From positions 9,544,001-9,608,000 of the forward strand of contig BSBM01001719.1 in the NCBI GenBank assembly GCA_027924585.1: 64,000 nt of DNA, written 5' to 3'. This document shows positions 33,455 to 44,693 of this stretch, piece after piece (position 1 is the first letter of the stretch; each line of letters starts with the position of its first letter). A model generated the notes under the pieces. The model was not told where the DNA came from. It ran no database searches and worked only from the letters and a program-made list of their open reading frames with translations. This stretch comes from Larix kaempferi. Taxonomy: Eukaryota; Streptophyta; Pinopsida; Pinales; Pinaceae. The translations under genes were made by a program, and so were the position numbers.

Positions 33455-33888
33455 TGTGATGAACCTGCAATAATTAATTAATGCAAATACACGAGATATC
33501 AGAAATAATAGAACTCAGAATCACTTTTATATTGATCACGGGCCACTTCGAGGGGGCAACCTCCTTTGAGAAAGCTCAATACAATTAACTTCACGGTGCC
33601 TTCATAGGCCTCAACACACACTTATATACTAAGTCTAGGCGCCAATACCATGGGTCAATACTATGTGTCAATACAAACCATGGGCTAAGTCTAGGCGCCA
33701 ATACTATGAGTCAAAACCATGGGACATATAATACTATGGGATGACTTACAAAGCATATACGTCCAATACTATGGGTCAATACTATGGGCTAATATAAACT
33801 ATGGATAAACAAATAGTATGGGACGACTTACAAAGCGTATGCATCCAACAATAATACACTAACAAAGTAAAGACATGGGTTCCTAACA
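33455..33888 (-). repeat. T7 5' LTR
   Basis: Pairs with 29497-29930. Followed on the right by ACAAT (33889-33893), the second target copy. Confidence 0.9.
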
Positions 33889-35211
33889 ACAATCTTCTTC
33901 TATCCCAACCAAGTGTAGGAGCCTTTCTTCGAGTGCTGCGCGATCTGCCATGCCTGTAAACGCTGCTATGAGCAAACTGGGAATGATGTACTCCATCGGA
34001 ATTATTGCTTCTTTCCCATAGGCCAACCTGAAAGGTGTATGGCCAGTCAGTTTCTTGCAGGTAGTTATGTATGCCCAAAGTACAGAGGGAATGCATAGGT
34101 CCCAATCGTCCCTATTGACGTTGCATATCTTAGTTAGCGTATTCTCCGACACTTTATTAAATGCTTCAACGATTCCATTCGCCTGTGGATGATAAGGCGT
34201 GCTGCCCTAATGATGAACGTGGAACTCTTCGGTCAAAGCCTCTATGGTCTTATTCATAAAATGAGTGCCTTCATCACTCATCAATATATTCAGGCATTCA
34301 AACCTTGTAAGGATATTCTCATATATAAACTCCGCTGTTGTAGTTGCGTTACAGTCTTTGACTGGTTTTGCTTCTACCCATCGGGTGAGGTAATTGGTAG
34401 CAGTAATGATATACCTCGTACCAGTTCTTTTGCTTGGTGGGTTAATAGGACCGACAAAATCAATGGCCCACTTCTCAAAGGCCTGCAATGTTAGCTGTGG
34501 ATTTAAAGGCATTTTGTCCCTGCGTGATGGCTTCCCTGTCCTGTGACAGACATTACAGTTCTGGCAATGTTCCTTGGAGTCTTTATGAATTGTAGGCCAC
34601 CATAGCCCTGCACGCAATATCTTCCGCGCAGTATCTCTGCCTGTGTAATGGCCTCCCGCGATTCCTGAGTGTGCATCAACCAATATGAGTTGTTTTTCAT
34701 GCTTTAGTACACATCTGCGCAATACTTCATCTGGTCCCAACTTGTATAGCTGGCCTGCAATGATGGTGAAGTCTGCGGCGTGCACTACCAGTTGTTTCCT
34801 CTACTGCGTAGTGAACTCTGTGGGTGCAAATCTAGTGGTCAAAAAATCAATAATGTCCTAATAATAATCGTCAGCAACCTATATGGAGAACAGCTGCGCA
34901 TTAGGCAGATTGTCCTCCAGATTCATAGGTTCCTCTCCTAACTCGATTGTTGAGAGATGAATAGGTCCCAAATTCAATCTTCCTGATTTCAAAACAATCT
35001 CAAAGTCGTACTCCTGGAAGAGTAGTAACCACCTGCATATGCGCCCCTCTAACACTGGCTTATTAACAAATTATTTTAAGGCAGAATGGTCAGTGAACAT
35101 GGAGAAGTGTGCCCCAAGCAAATAGTGTCTGAATTTCTGCAGTGAGTAGACCATAGCGAGTCCTCTTTTAGTAGTGGTATAGTTCTTCTCAACGGATGAT
35201 AACTTTCTACT
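33889..35211 (-). pseudogene. T2 RNase H end and integrase
   Basis: From right to left: RNase H end (SLQKFRHYLLGAHFSMFTDHS, NKPVLEGRICRW), a spacer, the integrase zinc domain HSGIAGGHY...CQNCNVCHR, and the core with [20 protein letters not shown] and [14 protein letters not shown], so the DDE triad is complete. It is followed by [21 protein letters not shown]. Stops at about 34206, 34800, 34860 and 35072 break it. T7 (left) and T8 (right) interrupt the gene; it continues at 29195-29496 and at 39493. T1 has the same domain but stops before the second Asp. Confidence 0.8.
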
Positions 35212-35585
35212 TGTTAGGAACCCGTGTCAACCCTTCTCTTCACTATGTTAGTATATTGTTGTTGGACGCATATGCTTTGTAAGTCGTCCCGTAGTATTTG
35301 TTGATCCATAGTTTATATTATCCCATAGTATTGGACGCATATGCTTTGTAAGTTGTCCCGTAGTATTATATGTCCCATGGTTTTGACTCATAGTATTGGG
35401 CATAGACTTAGTATATACGTGTGTGTTGAGGTCATTGAAGGCACCATGAAGTTAATTGTATTGAGCTTGCTCAAAGGAGGTTGCCCCCTCGAAGTGGCCC
35501 GTGACCAATATAAAAGTGATATTGAGTTCTATTATTTCTGATATCTCATGTATTTGCATTAATTAATTATTGCAGGTTCATCACA
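35212..35585 (+). repeat. T8 5' LTR
   Basis: Starts TGTTAGGAACCCG and ends TTCATCACA; it pairs with 39101-39487 and is the reverse complement type of the T7 LTRs. It repeats GGACGCATATGCTTTGTAAGT twice. Confidence 0.9.
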
Positions 35586-35587
35586 TT

Positions 35588-35599
35588 TGGTATCGGAGC
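35588..35599 (+). other. T8 primer binding site
   Basis: TGGTATCGGAGC, one base off the initiator tRNA-Met primer site, two bases after the 5' LTR. The leader runs to 36587 and resembles those of T6 and T7 in its first half. Confidence 0.85.
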
Positions 35600-36587
35600 A
35601 CTTTCTTGGGCTCGTTGGGTGGAATTTCTGCCAAAAAAAAATTTCGCATCTGTTGCAAGTTCGGATCTAGGGATAACCCCTATCCAATTAACTATGGGAG
35701 GTACTTGGGCATAAGCCCTAAAACTCATTGTGAGGAGTACCACAGGAACCCCAAAGTAGATGGCCCATTGAGAGGACCTGCCAGCAAAAAGGGTAATGAC
35801 CCCTACCTGATTGACTAGTTCCCACCCGTGAGGTAAACCAAGAGCTGTCATTTGTGGCAAAGCGGTTATCAGTTTTACCTAAGCCATAGAGTGAGGAGTA
35901 CTGCCCCAATACGCAAGCCGTCAGACAACATTGGTGGCCGAGTGAATCCCCTGAACCGATAGGAAGCCGCACATACCTGGGGTCCATATCTATTTTTAGT
36001 TGAACTGTTGCCGATCAATTCTACTCCAGATCCAACCGTTTCAGATCTATTCTGAAAGTCATTCCAGATCCAGTCATCATTTCAGATCCAGCAGTTTTCG
36101 ATCCGTTCCGCGCCGCTGTTGCCGAACCATTTCTGATAATAATAAATAAATAAAAATTCTTTTTCGGCCATATCTCCCTTGTTTCAACTCTGTTTTCCCT
36201 AAAACTTCACTGACATCCCTACAATCCCATTCTGCATATTTCATTCCTGAAGACCCTATCCAAAATTCCACTTCCCAAGACTAGAAATCTCACATTTGTC
36301 TATTTTTAGGGTTTGCCATAACTCCTTCAATTTTCACCCAAACGACATCAAATTTTTCCACCGTGTTCTTTTCCTAATTTTGCTTATTTGTCCCTCTCTA
36401 CCAAATTTTCTCATTCTTTCACCCTGCTTCTGAAATCCCCATTTTTTGCTTCCCTGTCCGTCAAAAAGTGTCCAAAACCTAGTCAAACCCCAATTACCCA
36501 TCCAAGTTTTTCCCAAATCCAAATCTTCCTTTATTAAATAAGCTTTTGTTTGTGTTTTTCTATCCATTTCCAAAAAAAAAAAAAACC

Positions 36588-38201
36588 ATGGAGAAAGCAC
36601 TTGCAACCATCCAAACCAAACTCCAAGATCTGGATGAAAAATTTCTCAGCCTCCATCTCCTGCATTCAGTCATGAACAATAACCAACAGCCAGAATCTTT
36701 TGCAGCCACCAGGTTCTCTTCTTCCATCAATTTTCACGGGCCGAAGCTTGATTTTCCTTGCTTCAATGGTACTGATCTAACTGAATGGATATACCGACTA
36801 GAACAATATTTCAGTCTGCATAATACTTTTGATGTCCAGAAAGTTCCACTTGCATCCTTTCATTTGGAACAAGAAGCCCTTCAATGGTACCGTTGTTACA
36901 TCAAAGCTCATCCCGAGCCAAACTGGACAGATTTTTGCCAACTCCTTTTGCCACGATTTGGTCCTAGTGCTTTTGATGACTTCACAGGAACACTCACTAA
37001 GCTTCACCAAATTGGCACAGTGAGAGAGTATCATACAGAATTTGAGAAATTGGCCAATCACACAGAAGGATTGTCTGATGAATTCTACAGGAGTTGTTTT
37101 ATCAGTGGTCTCAAGGATGAAATCTGTTCAGAGGTCAAAATGTTCTGTCCCAACACAATGATGGAAGTCCTAGGGTTGGCTAAGTTGGCCGAGGATAAGA
37201 TTGCAGCTCAACAACGCCCCAAAATCACCTTTGTTCCCTTCAGAAATATGGGTTCCCAACGACCTCCCATCATGCCTGCCCCACAAATAACTCCTATCAA
37301 GCATTTGCCTGAAACAGAGATGCAAGCACACCGAGAAATAGGGCTTTGTTATAATTGTGATAAGAAATTCACTCGGGGACATAGATGTGTTCAACAAAAG
37401 CTCTATCTCTTGGATATGGAATCTCCGCTTGCCTCAAAACTTGATGAAGAAGCTCCAGATACGGTAGATGATCAGGTCGACATTCAACACCCACCTGTTG
37501 ACACCGCATCTCAGGACGACCCACCCGAGCTCTCTCTCCATGCTGTAACCGGCATCACCACCCCACAAACAATGCGAGTCAGGGGTTACTTCAAGAAGCT
37601 CCCTCTTACCATACTCATTGATTCTGGTAGCGCTCATAACTTTATTGACCCTCGGATTGCCAAACAGGCTGATTGTTTTGTCCATCCTTGCTCCAACTTT
37701 GAAATCATGGTTGCCAATGGGGGCACCTTACATTGCAAGGGGAAGTGTCACAATGTGCATATCTCTATGGAAGATTATAACCTGCGCTCTGACATGTTTG
37801 CCTTGTCCTTAGGCGGATGTGATGTGGTTTTGGGTGTTCAATGGTTACGCACACTTGGCCCCATCTTATGGGATTTTTCAAAACTTTGGATGCAATTTTC
37901 AGTAAATGGGGCACAACACAAATTAATGGGGTTACAACCAGGGTCTCTCTGCATCATCAGTTCACATCACCTGGAAAAAATCCTTAAGAAGAATTCACAT
38001 GGTATCATCGCTCAGCTCCATTCCCTTCATATGCACCCATCAACGGTCTCCACTACTTCCTTGGATAGATATGCAGGTGTCTTTGCTGAACTAATGAGCT
38101 TTCCGCCTTCAAGAGACCTTTCCGGTAAGAATTTAGTCGCATCTACCTCTCAGCAGGAACTGATGGCTATTTTGCATGCAGTACAGAAGTGGCATCCATA
38201 A
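36588..38201 (+). pseudogene. T8 gag, protease and RNase H fragment
   Basis: The likely start is ATG 36588-36590, just after a poly-A run that may have shifted the original start. Gag landmarks are IQTKLQDLDEKFLSLHL, FHLEQEALQWYRCYIKAHPEP, DEFYRSCFISGLKDEI and the knuckle CYNCDKKFTRGHRC. The protease site is LIDSGSAHNFIDP with LGGCDVVLGVQWLRTLGP. At about 38110-38125 (PPSRDLSGKN) the frame jumps from the start of the RT linker into RNase H. It ends at TAA 38199-38201, then continues in the same frame. This is the longest uninterrupted retroelement ORF after the T6 pol block and the T10 ORF. Confidence 0.85.
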
Positions 38202-39086
38202 CTATTAGGGAATTATTTCTGCATCAAGACTGATCTCCAGAGTCTGGAAATTTTTTTGGAACAATGGGTCTCCTCCCCAATACACCTGAAATGGGTTATC
38301 TAACTCATGGGTTATCCCTACGCGATCACTTACAAGAAGGGTAAGGACAATATGGTGGCAGATGCTCCTTCTCGCACAATTAATGACCCATTTTCTCTTA
38401 CAGCTCTTTCTCTGCTTGTTCCAAATTGGTTGAAATATGTTCAACAGGGTTATCTATTCTATGAACTCCATGCTTCTTCATCAGCAGGGCACTCTAGGTT
38501 CTTCAAAATGTATGACCGGGAACAATGTAACTTCTTTTGGCAGGGACTGAAAATGAAAATTCAACAGATGGTGGGTGACTGTGATACTTTCCAGGTCAAC
38601 AAGGGTGAAACGACACTCCTTTTGGGATTGCTAAAACCCTTTCCCATCCCTACACAGCTTTGGCCAACTATTTCTATGGATCTCCTAGCAGCGCTCTAGT
38701 GGTACAATACCACATCTCAAAGGACACCATATGAAGCAGTCTATGGACAGACACTGCCAGTTCTTCTTCCATACACCCTTAGCATCTCCCCAGTTTAGGA
38801 AATTGACTCGGTTCTTCAAAACCGTGATCAGATTCTTCTCATTCTGCAAGACAATCTTCACATGGTCAGAATTCGCCTGAAACAAAAAGCCGATCAACAC
38901 CGTTCTGAGCGCATTTTCCACACAGCTGATGGGGTTCTTCTTCATCTATAGCCTTCCAAGCAATCCTCCCTGGCACTCCAAAGGCGTTAGTGGCCTGAAA
39001 TGCAACCCGAGGATGCTACCAAGGAACCACTTCTTCAGATTCTGTAGCAATTTCTCCAACCAAATATTTGAGGACAAAGCTTTTTC
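38202..39086 (+). pseudogene. T8 RNase H-integrase remnant
   Basis: Same frame as the preceding ORF, with stops at about 38199, 38301, 38697, 38796 and 38946. It shows GKDNMVADAPSRT (RNase H end), QQGYLFYELHASSSAGH (integrase zinc domain), the joint LAAL-stop-WYNTTSQRTPYEAVYG across the deleted core, and LQRR-stop-WPEMQPEDATKEP at the chromodomain-like end. The three deletion joints match those of T7. Confidence 0.8.
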
Positions 39087-39100
39087 TAAGGGAGAGGGGA
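39087..39100 (+). other. T8 polypurine tract
   Basis: CTAAGGGAGAGGGGA directly before the 3' LTR at 39101. Confidence 0.8.
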
Positions 39101-39487
39101 TGTTAGGAACTCGTGTCAACCCTTCTCTTTACTATGTTAGTATATTGTTGTGGGACGCATATGCTTTGTAATTCGTCCCGTAGTATTTGTTGATTCATAG
39201 TTTATATTAGCCCATAGTATTGACCCATAGTATTGGACGCATATGCTTTGTAAGTCGTCCCGTAGTATTATATGTCCCATGGTTTTGACTCATAGTATTG
39301 GGCATAGACTTAGTATATAAGTGTGTGTTGAGGTCATTGAAGGCACCATGAAGTTAATTGTATTCAGCTTTCTCAAAGGAGGTTGCCCCCTTGAAGTGGC
39401 CCGTGATCAATATAAAAGTGATTTTGAGTTCTATTATTTCTGATATCTCGTGTATTTGCATTAATTAATTATTGCAGGTTCATCACA
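39101..39487 (+). repeat. T8 3' LTR
   Basis: Pairs with 35212-35585; it is 13 bp longer because of one small repeat difference in the CATAGTATTG region. Confidence 0.9.
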
Positions 39488-39492
39488 CTACT

Positions 39493-39726
39493 GGAAAAGG
39501 TGATGGGATGATCAATACCTCCCTCTCCTGGTTGCACAAGAACAATTCCCAATGCTATGCATGAGGTGTCCACATGGACGTGAAATGGCTTCTTCCAGTC
39601 TGGGAAAACTAGGATTGGCACAGTGACCATTTTATCTTTCAATATGTCGAGGCCTTTCTCACAATCCTCATTCCAAATTAATGGTATGTCTTTCTTCAGC
39701 AGCTTTTCCATAGCTACGGTTATCTA
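39493..39726 (-). pseudogene. T2 RNase H, N-terminal part
   Basis: It shows MEKLLKKDIPLIWNEDCEKGLDILKD and PFHVHVDTSCIALGIVLVQPGEGG, the beginning of RNase H. It continues leftward at 35206 across T8. TAG 39724-39726 separates it from RT, at the same codon as in T1. Confidence 0.8.
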
Positions 39727-40509
39727 CGCATACCCTTTTATGAACTTCCTGTGATAACCGGTATGCCCCGGTTTAGTGTGCAGCTGCTCGACTGAATTGA
39801 GTGTAGGAAAGTTTACAATGACTGCGATTTTAGCAGGGTCTACCATCAAGCCCTGTTTGCATACAATGTGTCCCAACAAGACTCCATAGGGAACATAGAA
39901 AACACCCTTCTTCAATTTTAATGAAATTTGATGTTGTCTGCATTTTTCAAGCATCATTCTAAGGTTTGTGGCATTATTCTTCAATAAACCAAAAATGGTC
40001 CAATCATCAAAGTAAACCTCTAAAAACTTATGTATAAAATCCTTAAATGCTGCAACGACCACTCTAGAGAATATGACAGGTGCATTCTTCAGACCAAAGG
40101 GAATCACTGTGTATTGGAAGGACCCCCATTCTGTAGCAAATGCCATCTTGTGCCTATCTGTGCAATTAATCCTAATCTGATGGTAACTAGAGAATCCATC
40201 AGTAAAAGAATAGGCCTCATTTCCACCAACATTATCTAGGACTTCATCTGTAAAAGGTGTAGGAAATGGGTCATGCATTGAGGCATAATTCAGTTTCCTA
40301 AGATCCACACAGATCCTGATCTCACCCTTCATTTTCTTATCCCGGATAACCATCAGGCTTATCCACTCGGATTCTTCAACTGGCTCAGTGATCCCTTCAT
40401 CGAGCATCTTATCGAGTTCTGCCTTAACTTGTTCTTTGTAGCGCAGGTTCAATCTATATGGTCTTTGTTTCACAGGCTTCGTGCCAGGCTTAAGAGGGAT
40501 TTTCATCAC
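39727..40509 (-). pseudogene. T2 reverse transcriptase
   Basis: All RT blocks are open: KQRPYRLNLRYKEQV, ICVDLRKLN, FSSYHQIRIN, PFGLKNAPVIFSRV, the active-site box VYFDDW, LGHIVCKQGLMVDPAKIAVI and TGYHRKFIKGYA. Length and order match T1's RT. The YFDD variant occurs in both copies, so it is the family state. The domain itself has no internal stop. Confidence 0.85.
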
Positions 40510-41226
40510 TCATAAGTCTCCCAAGATACCTTTCATCTCTGTGAAATTGGTCGGGAATAGTTCTTGATATTCTTGTAATATACCCCCGACTTCCTCAACT
40601 ATATTTTTGTCCCAATAATCTCCAATAGTTGCGAACTTTGGCTCTTTGCTAGTGCCAATGTTCACTTTCTTTGTTTTCACAGGTCCACTCATATCTGGAA
40701 TTTCCAGTGGAGGTCCTTCTACCTCGCGTGATCCTTTTGACTCAGGTATCTGTATATTGCGTGGGTCGTCCTCATCACTTTCTACCACTTTCTCTTGTTC
40801 AACGATGTGGTAATAGTCCAGAGCGTGCTCGAGCTATTCTTTCAATTCTGGATGTAGGCGTGCAGGTACACTGTCTGCTCCAAAGAATTCTTCTAGTGTC
40901 ATGTTTCTCTCTATGTAGTCTGGTCTGAATATTTTTTCTTTAAATGCCTGTAGCGCGTCGTTGATACTTGGATGCTCATCCTCAAAACTAAAATCCTGTT
41001 GAAAGGTCGCAGTCAGGCCAGACCAATCCACTATGCCTCTGCGTAACTCTAGGTCTAGATACCACTTCTTCGGAATTGGTTCTTCTAACGTGTGCACAAA
41101 CAGATGCACCTATTCTGTTTGTGGTCTTTCCCTCCATGCTTCTGAACATACGTGGATATGCTCCCTTGGATCCGTCTGTCCATTGTATTTATCGAATGAT
41201 AGCGTAACCTTATCAGAAAACCTGAT
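40510..41226 (-). pseudogene. T2 linker between protease and RT
   Basis: The same linker as in T1 (2921-3937): LVHTLEEPIPKKWYLDLELRRG, NMTLEEFFGADSVPARLHPELKE, an acidic tract (ESDEDDPRNI), EGPPLEIPDMSGPVKT and IGDYWDKNI. Stops lie near 41112, 40833 and 40510. Confidence 0.6.
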
Positions 41227-42183
41227 TTACATCCTAATTCTACATTGATCCCATGCTGTCAGTGTCTTCTTATGCACAGCCCACCATCTAGTGGGTGTAT
41301 CGCGCAACGCTATGTCTAATTCCTGCAAGCGGTGTTCTGCTACAATTGTTGTAGTATATTCATTGATAAAAGAATAAACATTAGAAAAACCATCATAGCC
41401 AGAGATTGTGTTTACCTCCTTTTCGATCCAACGCACGAACTTCGTGATGCGCGCGCATTTCCTGGCAGATACTTCATGCAGTCTGCTTTGCCAATTTTCT
41501 AGTCCTGCATCAGAGTCCGAAATGAAAGAGCTATCATAGCTCCAACTGAGTGTGCCATCCGCAGTGGGATTAACATAGTCAGCATCATTAGTGATCATCT
41601 TGTAAATACGGTCCAAGTCTTCGGCTCTTGATTCCTCTTGAATCGGTTCAACATATCGTTCACCCTGCGAAGGGTCCAATGGCGCGATGACCCTGATATC
41701 ATTGCCTTCAAATATCATTTCCATAGTTTTTAAATCAATAATGGAAGAGTTTGTCATTGCCCAATCGATACCCAGCAGTGCTGGATAAGGATGGATATCA
41801 TCCACGATTTCAATTACTTCAAAATCGGCATAGTTGTGCACTCGATCAATGTCAACTATTGTGTCTGGTAATCTCCCCAAAGGTTTAACTCTCCCTTGGT
41901 TAGCCATTCTTAACTGTAAAGGTGACCACTATAAATTTGGTTTGCCCATCTGATGCCATGTCTCCTTGGTCAAGACATTCACTTCGGATCCAAGATCAAG
42001 AATGATCTCATCCATCTCGTAGTCTCCAATTTGCGCAGTGAGTCTCATTTCCCTTCCTGTTCTTTTTGGACTCCTAATATTATGGACTGCACCATGGGAA
42101 ATTCCTTTCTCGTTGTTTGGCTCATATTGCCTTAGTAGCTTTTCAAATTCTGTGAACGCATCTGCGCTCTTTAACAACTTCAT
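41227..42183 (-). pseudogene. T2 aspartic protease region
   Basis: It shows DEIILDLGSEVNVLTKETWH (active site DLGS), a TAA-type break near 41926, then MANQGRVKPLGRLPDTIVDIDR, HPYPALLGIDWAMTNSSI and the RDTPTRWWAVHKKTLTAWDQCRIRM end. Apart from one stop it is open over nearly 320 codons and is better preserved than T1's copy. Confidence 0.7.
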
Positions 42184-44646
42184 GCAGCTCTGTAGGAACT
42201 ACACAACTGAGGTCCCGGTATTTGTTGAAATGTCATTCTGATCATATGCCATTGGCATATCCTCTATGTGCGGTGCTTGGCTGCACAACAAGATTCTCAT
42301 CGACTGAGGTTTTGACTCTTTAAGAATATACTGCGCTTCCGTAAATTCTCCCTTGTTCTTCTGCAGGTCCAGGCCCGGTTCTTTCCTAGGAGCTTTTCTA
42401 ATCCATACCGGCTCACCCGGATTTTGCTTAGGATTGTGCTACCGTAAAGTGGAAGCTTCTGCGCCTCCGTCCTTGCATGTATCAGTGCCACTATGCATTA
42501 CCACGTTTACACTTGGATCCGCTGGTCTTCTCTTGGCTGCAATCAATGGAATGTTGGGAGTTGGTGGTTCTGTCCTTCTTCTTTTCTGCATTTCTACCTC
42601 AAGCACAGGACAGTCTTCAATAACATGATCAAATGATTTACAGTAACTGCACGTAGTGCATGGCTTGGTACAATCTCTAGAGACGTGATCTAGCTAGCCA
42701 CAGTTATAATAGATTACCTGGTCGTGGCCTCTTCCTTGCGCTAGGTTGGCATTTCTTCCTCCCCCAAGGTATCCACCACCACGGCCTCTATATCCTCCCT
42801 AATCATAGTGGGTTTTTTCTTGCTTTGGATGATTCTCCTCTTGAATGCAATACATCCCAACACCTCGCATTGCTTCCATATCGTGCTTTCTTTTGTTCAT
42901 GAGCTCATATCCGCGGTAATTAGATTCATCATGTCCAACTGATTTATAGAAATTACAATATAGGATTTTAGGGGTGTTTACATATTTCTATATTAGATAA
43001 CAGTCTTCAAGCCTGTGTCCTCTGGTTCTGTAGATTTCACACCATGGTGCCTGATTGTGGTTCATATTGATTGGGTTTGGTGTGCCACTGCCAAGATAGT
43101 CCTGAAATAGAGGGCAATGTTCTCTAGTATGGCCTTCTCCTTTGCATCCGGTGCACCAAACTTCACATCTGTGTTCGTATCTTTGTTCTTTCTCGTTCTT
43201 CATACCCTATAATTCTAATGTTAGTGTAGTCAGTTTGTTCTAAATCTGTGACATCCCAACGCTACTCTCACCAATCGGTGAAGCCTTCAACTACATTGCG
43301 ATCTCTAGGGCCTCTTCCTGCAACGCAATCTTTTGCTGCATCAATGGTTGTCCGATATGGGGAAGCAGTGCAGCAATAAACCATTCCTTATGCTGTTGCG
43401 GGGCTATAACAAAGCTCACTTGGTCTAATAGTGTCTTAAAATTTTGGCCAAATTCCCATACCGTTTCAGTAGTTTTCTGCTTGATTTCCTTTAATTTCAT
43501 TATGCACTGCAATTCTGACTTCGACTTCTTAAACTTCGCAACCAGTGCAGCCTAAATTTCAGTTAGGGTTCTCAGTTGTGTGTGAGAATATTTCATAAAC
43601 CATTGCAATGCGTGGTCTCTGAAAGTGGTGATGAGATGCGCTCTCTTCACAGCATCATCTTGGATCTACTTCAAACTCCATACAGATTCACATAGGAACC
43701 AGTGCTGATCAGGGTCTTCTAGACCCATCCCTTTGAATATCGGCAATTTTATATCATTATCTGTCATTCTCCTTCCTAGTTGTGCACCTATCTGAGTAGT
43801 GTTGACTATCTATGCGGAGAAAACAAAGGGGATATTCGAACTATTGGGATTCTGTGGAATGGGTTGCGTGGCACTCGCAGCGGGTGGGTTCCGGTCTAAG
43901 GGTGGCACAGTTTCTGCAACCGATGGATTCTGAGGTGTGATATGATGAATAGTGGCTGATGGTGGCGCAGTTTCATTGTTAAGATCACATGGGATTTTGG
44001 TATCTACACGAAGTCCAGGTCCTCTGGAATTATTCTCTTTATTAAACTTATATCTCTTTCCACTTCTCAGATTATGTGTCTCTTCGTCAGAATCACTAAA
44101 AATGCTATTGACCATGACAAAATAAAAATATTACTGCATTCTTAATACACCTTGCTCAGCTAAAAGAATTTTAATATACAGACTAATGTTGTTCAGGAAC
44201 TTACCTCTGAATCCCTCAAAAAACTATGCCTCTGCTTGACTGTAGGACTTTAGCGTGTCGACAACAAATTCTGTTAAGAATCCTTCAAGTATGCTATTGA
44301 CCCAAAAGTCGACTGTGCATGATAGTGGGTTGTCTATTGCTTTGAGCTGCATTGTGAGCCCTGGAGTCCACTCTGTAGGTACTCCCCCTTGAAAACAAGT
44401 CTTCTTATTTGTGAGGCACGATATCCACATGTGTAGATCGTTGGAGAACGTAGCCCAAAAGATCTCGTGAATATCTCTCCACAAATATCTGTTCAACCAC
44501 TGCACGTCTGATAGACGTGATCTGTTTTATTTCTTTGCAAAGTCTCATTCAATTTTATCACACTAGGCCTAGATCTCTTTCTTTTCTGGATGCCAGTTAT
44601 CTGATCCTAATGGGAATTCAAACTCTTCGAGTACATTATCGAACAT
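42184..44646 (-). pseudogene. T2 gag and zinc-knuckle array
   Basis: The ATG at 44646-44644 (MFDNVLEEFEFPLGSDNWHP) follows the primer site by about 30 bases and is the probable gag start. Stops follow within 60 bases. Then come the FWATFSNDLHMWIS segment (44224-44505), a GTAAGT break, SDSDEETHNLRSGKRYKF (43810-44115), the capsid domain (43291-43750), and knuckles CTGCKGEGHTREHC and CEIYRTRGHRLEDC with three further decayed ones around an RG-rich stretch (about 42620-42960). Many stops, several of them TAG where T1 has Gln. Confidence 0.7.
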
Positions 44647-44670
44647 TACTTCGTCAACTCATCACGGATT

Positions 44671-44691
44671 CTTAGCGCGACAACGGAGCCA
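44671..44691 (-). other. T2 primer binding site
   Basis: On the minus strand TGGCTCCGTTGTCGCGCTAAG, two bases inside the 5' LTR. It resembles the TGGCGCCGTTGCCGGGG site that Athila/Tat elements use with tRNA-Asp, with several changes. It differs from the tRNA-Met site of all other elements here. Confidence 0.7.
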
Positions 44692-44693
44692 TT

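Larger units (their letters stand above)
29497..33888 (-). mobile_element. T7: non-autonomous, internally deleted Reina-like element
   Basis: The LTRs (29497-29930 and 33455-33888, 434 bp each), a perfect ACAAT duplication and a diverged initiator tRNA-Met primer site define it. The interior keeps gag, protease, part of RNase H and parts of integrase, but lacks all of RT, the start of RNase H, the integrase core with the catalytic triad and most of the integrase C-terminus. The four deletion joints seem identical to those of T8. The coding frame remains single throughout. It is inserted in T2's integrase. Confidence 0.88.
35212..39487 (+). mobile_element. T8: non-autonomous, internally deleted Reina-like element
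   Basis: The LTRs (35212-35585, 374 bp, and 39101-39487, 387 bp), a perfect CTACT duplication (35207-35211 and 39488-39492), primer site and polypurine tract define it. The interior keeps gag, protease and fused parts of RNase H and integrase in one frame, and lacks RT and the integrase core at the same joints as T7. It lies in the opposite orientation to T7, 1.3 kb away, inside T2's RNase H. Confidence 0.88.
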
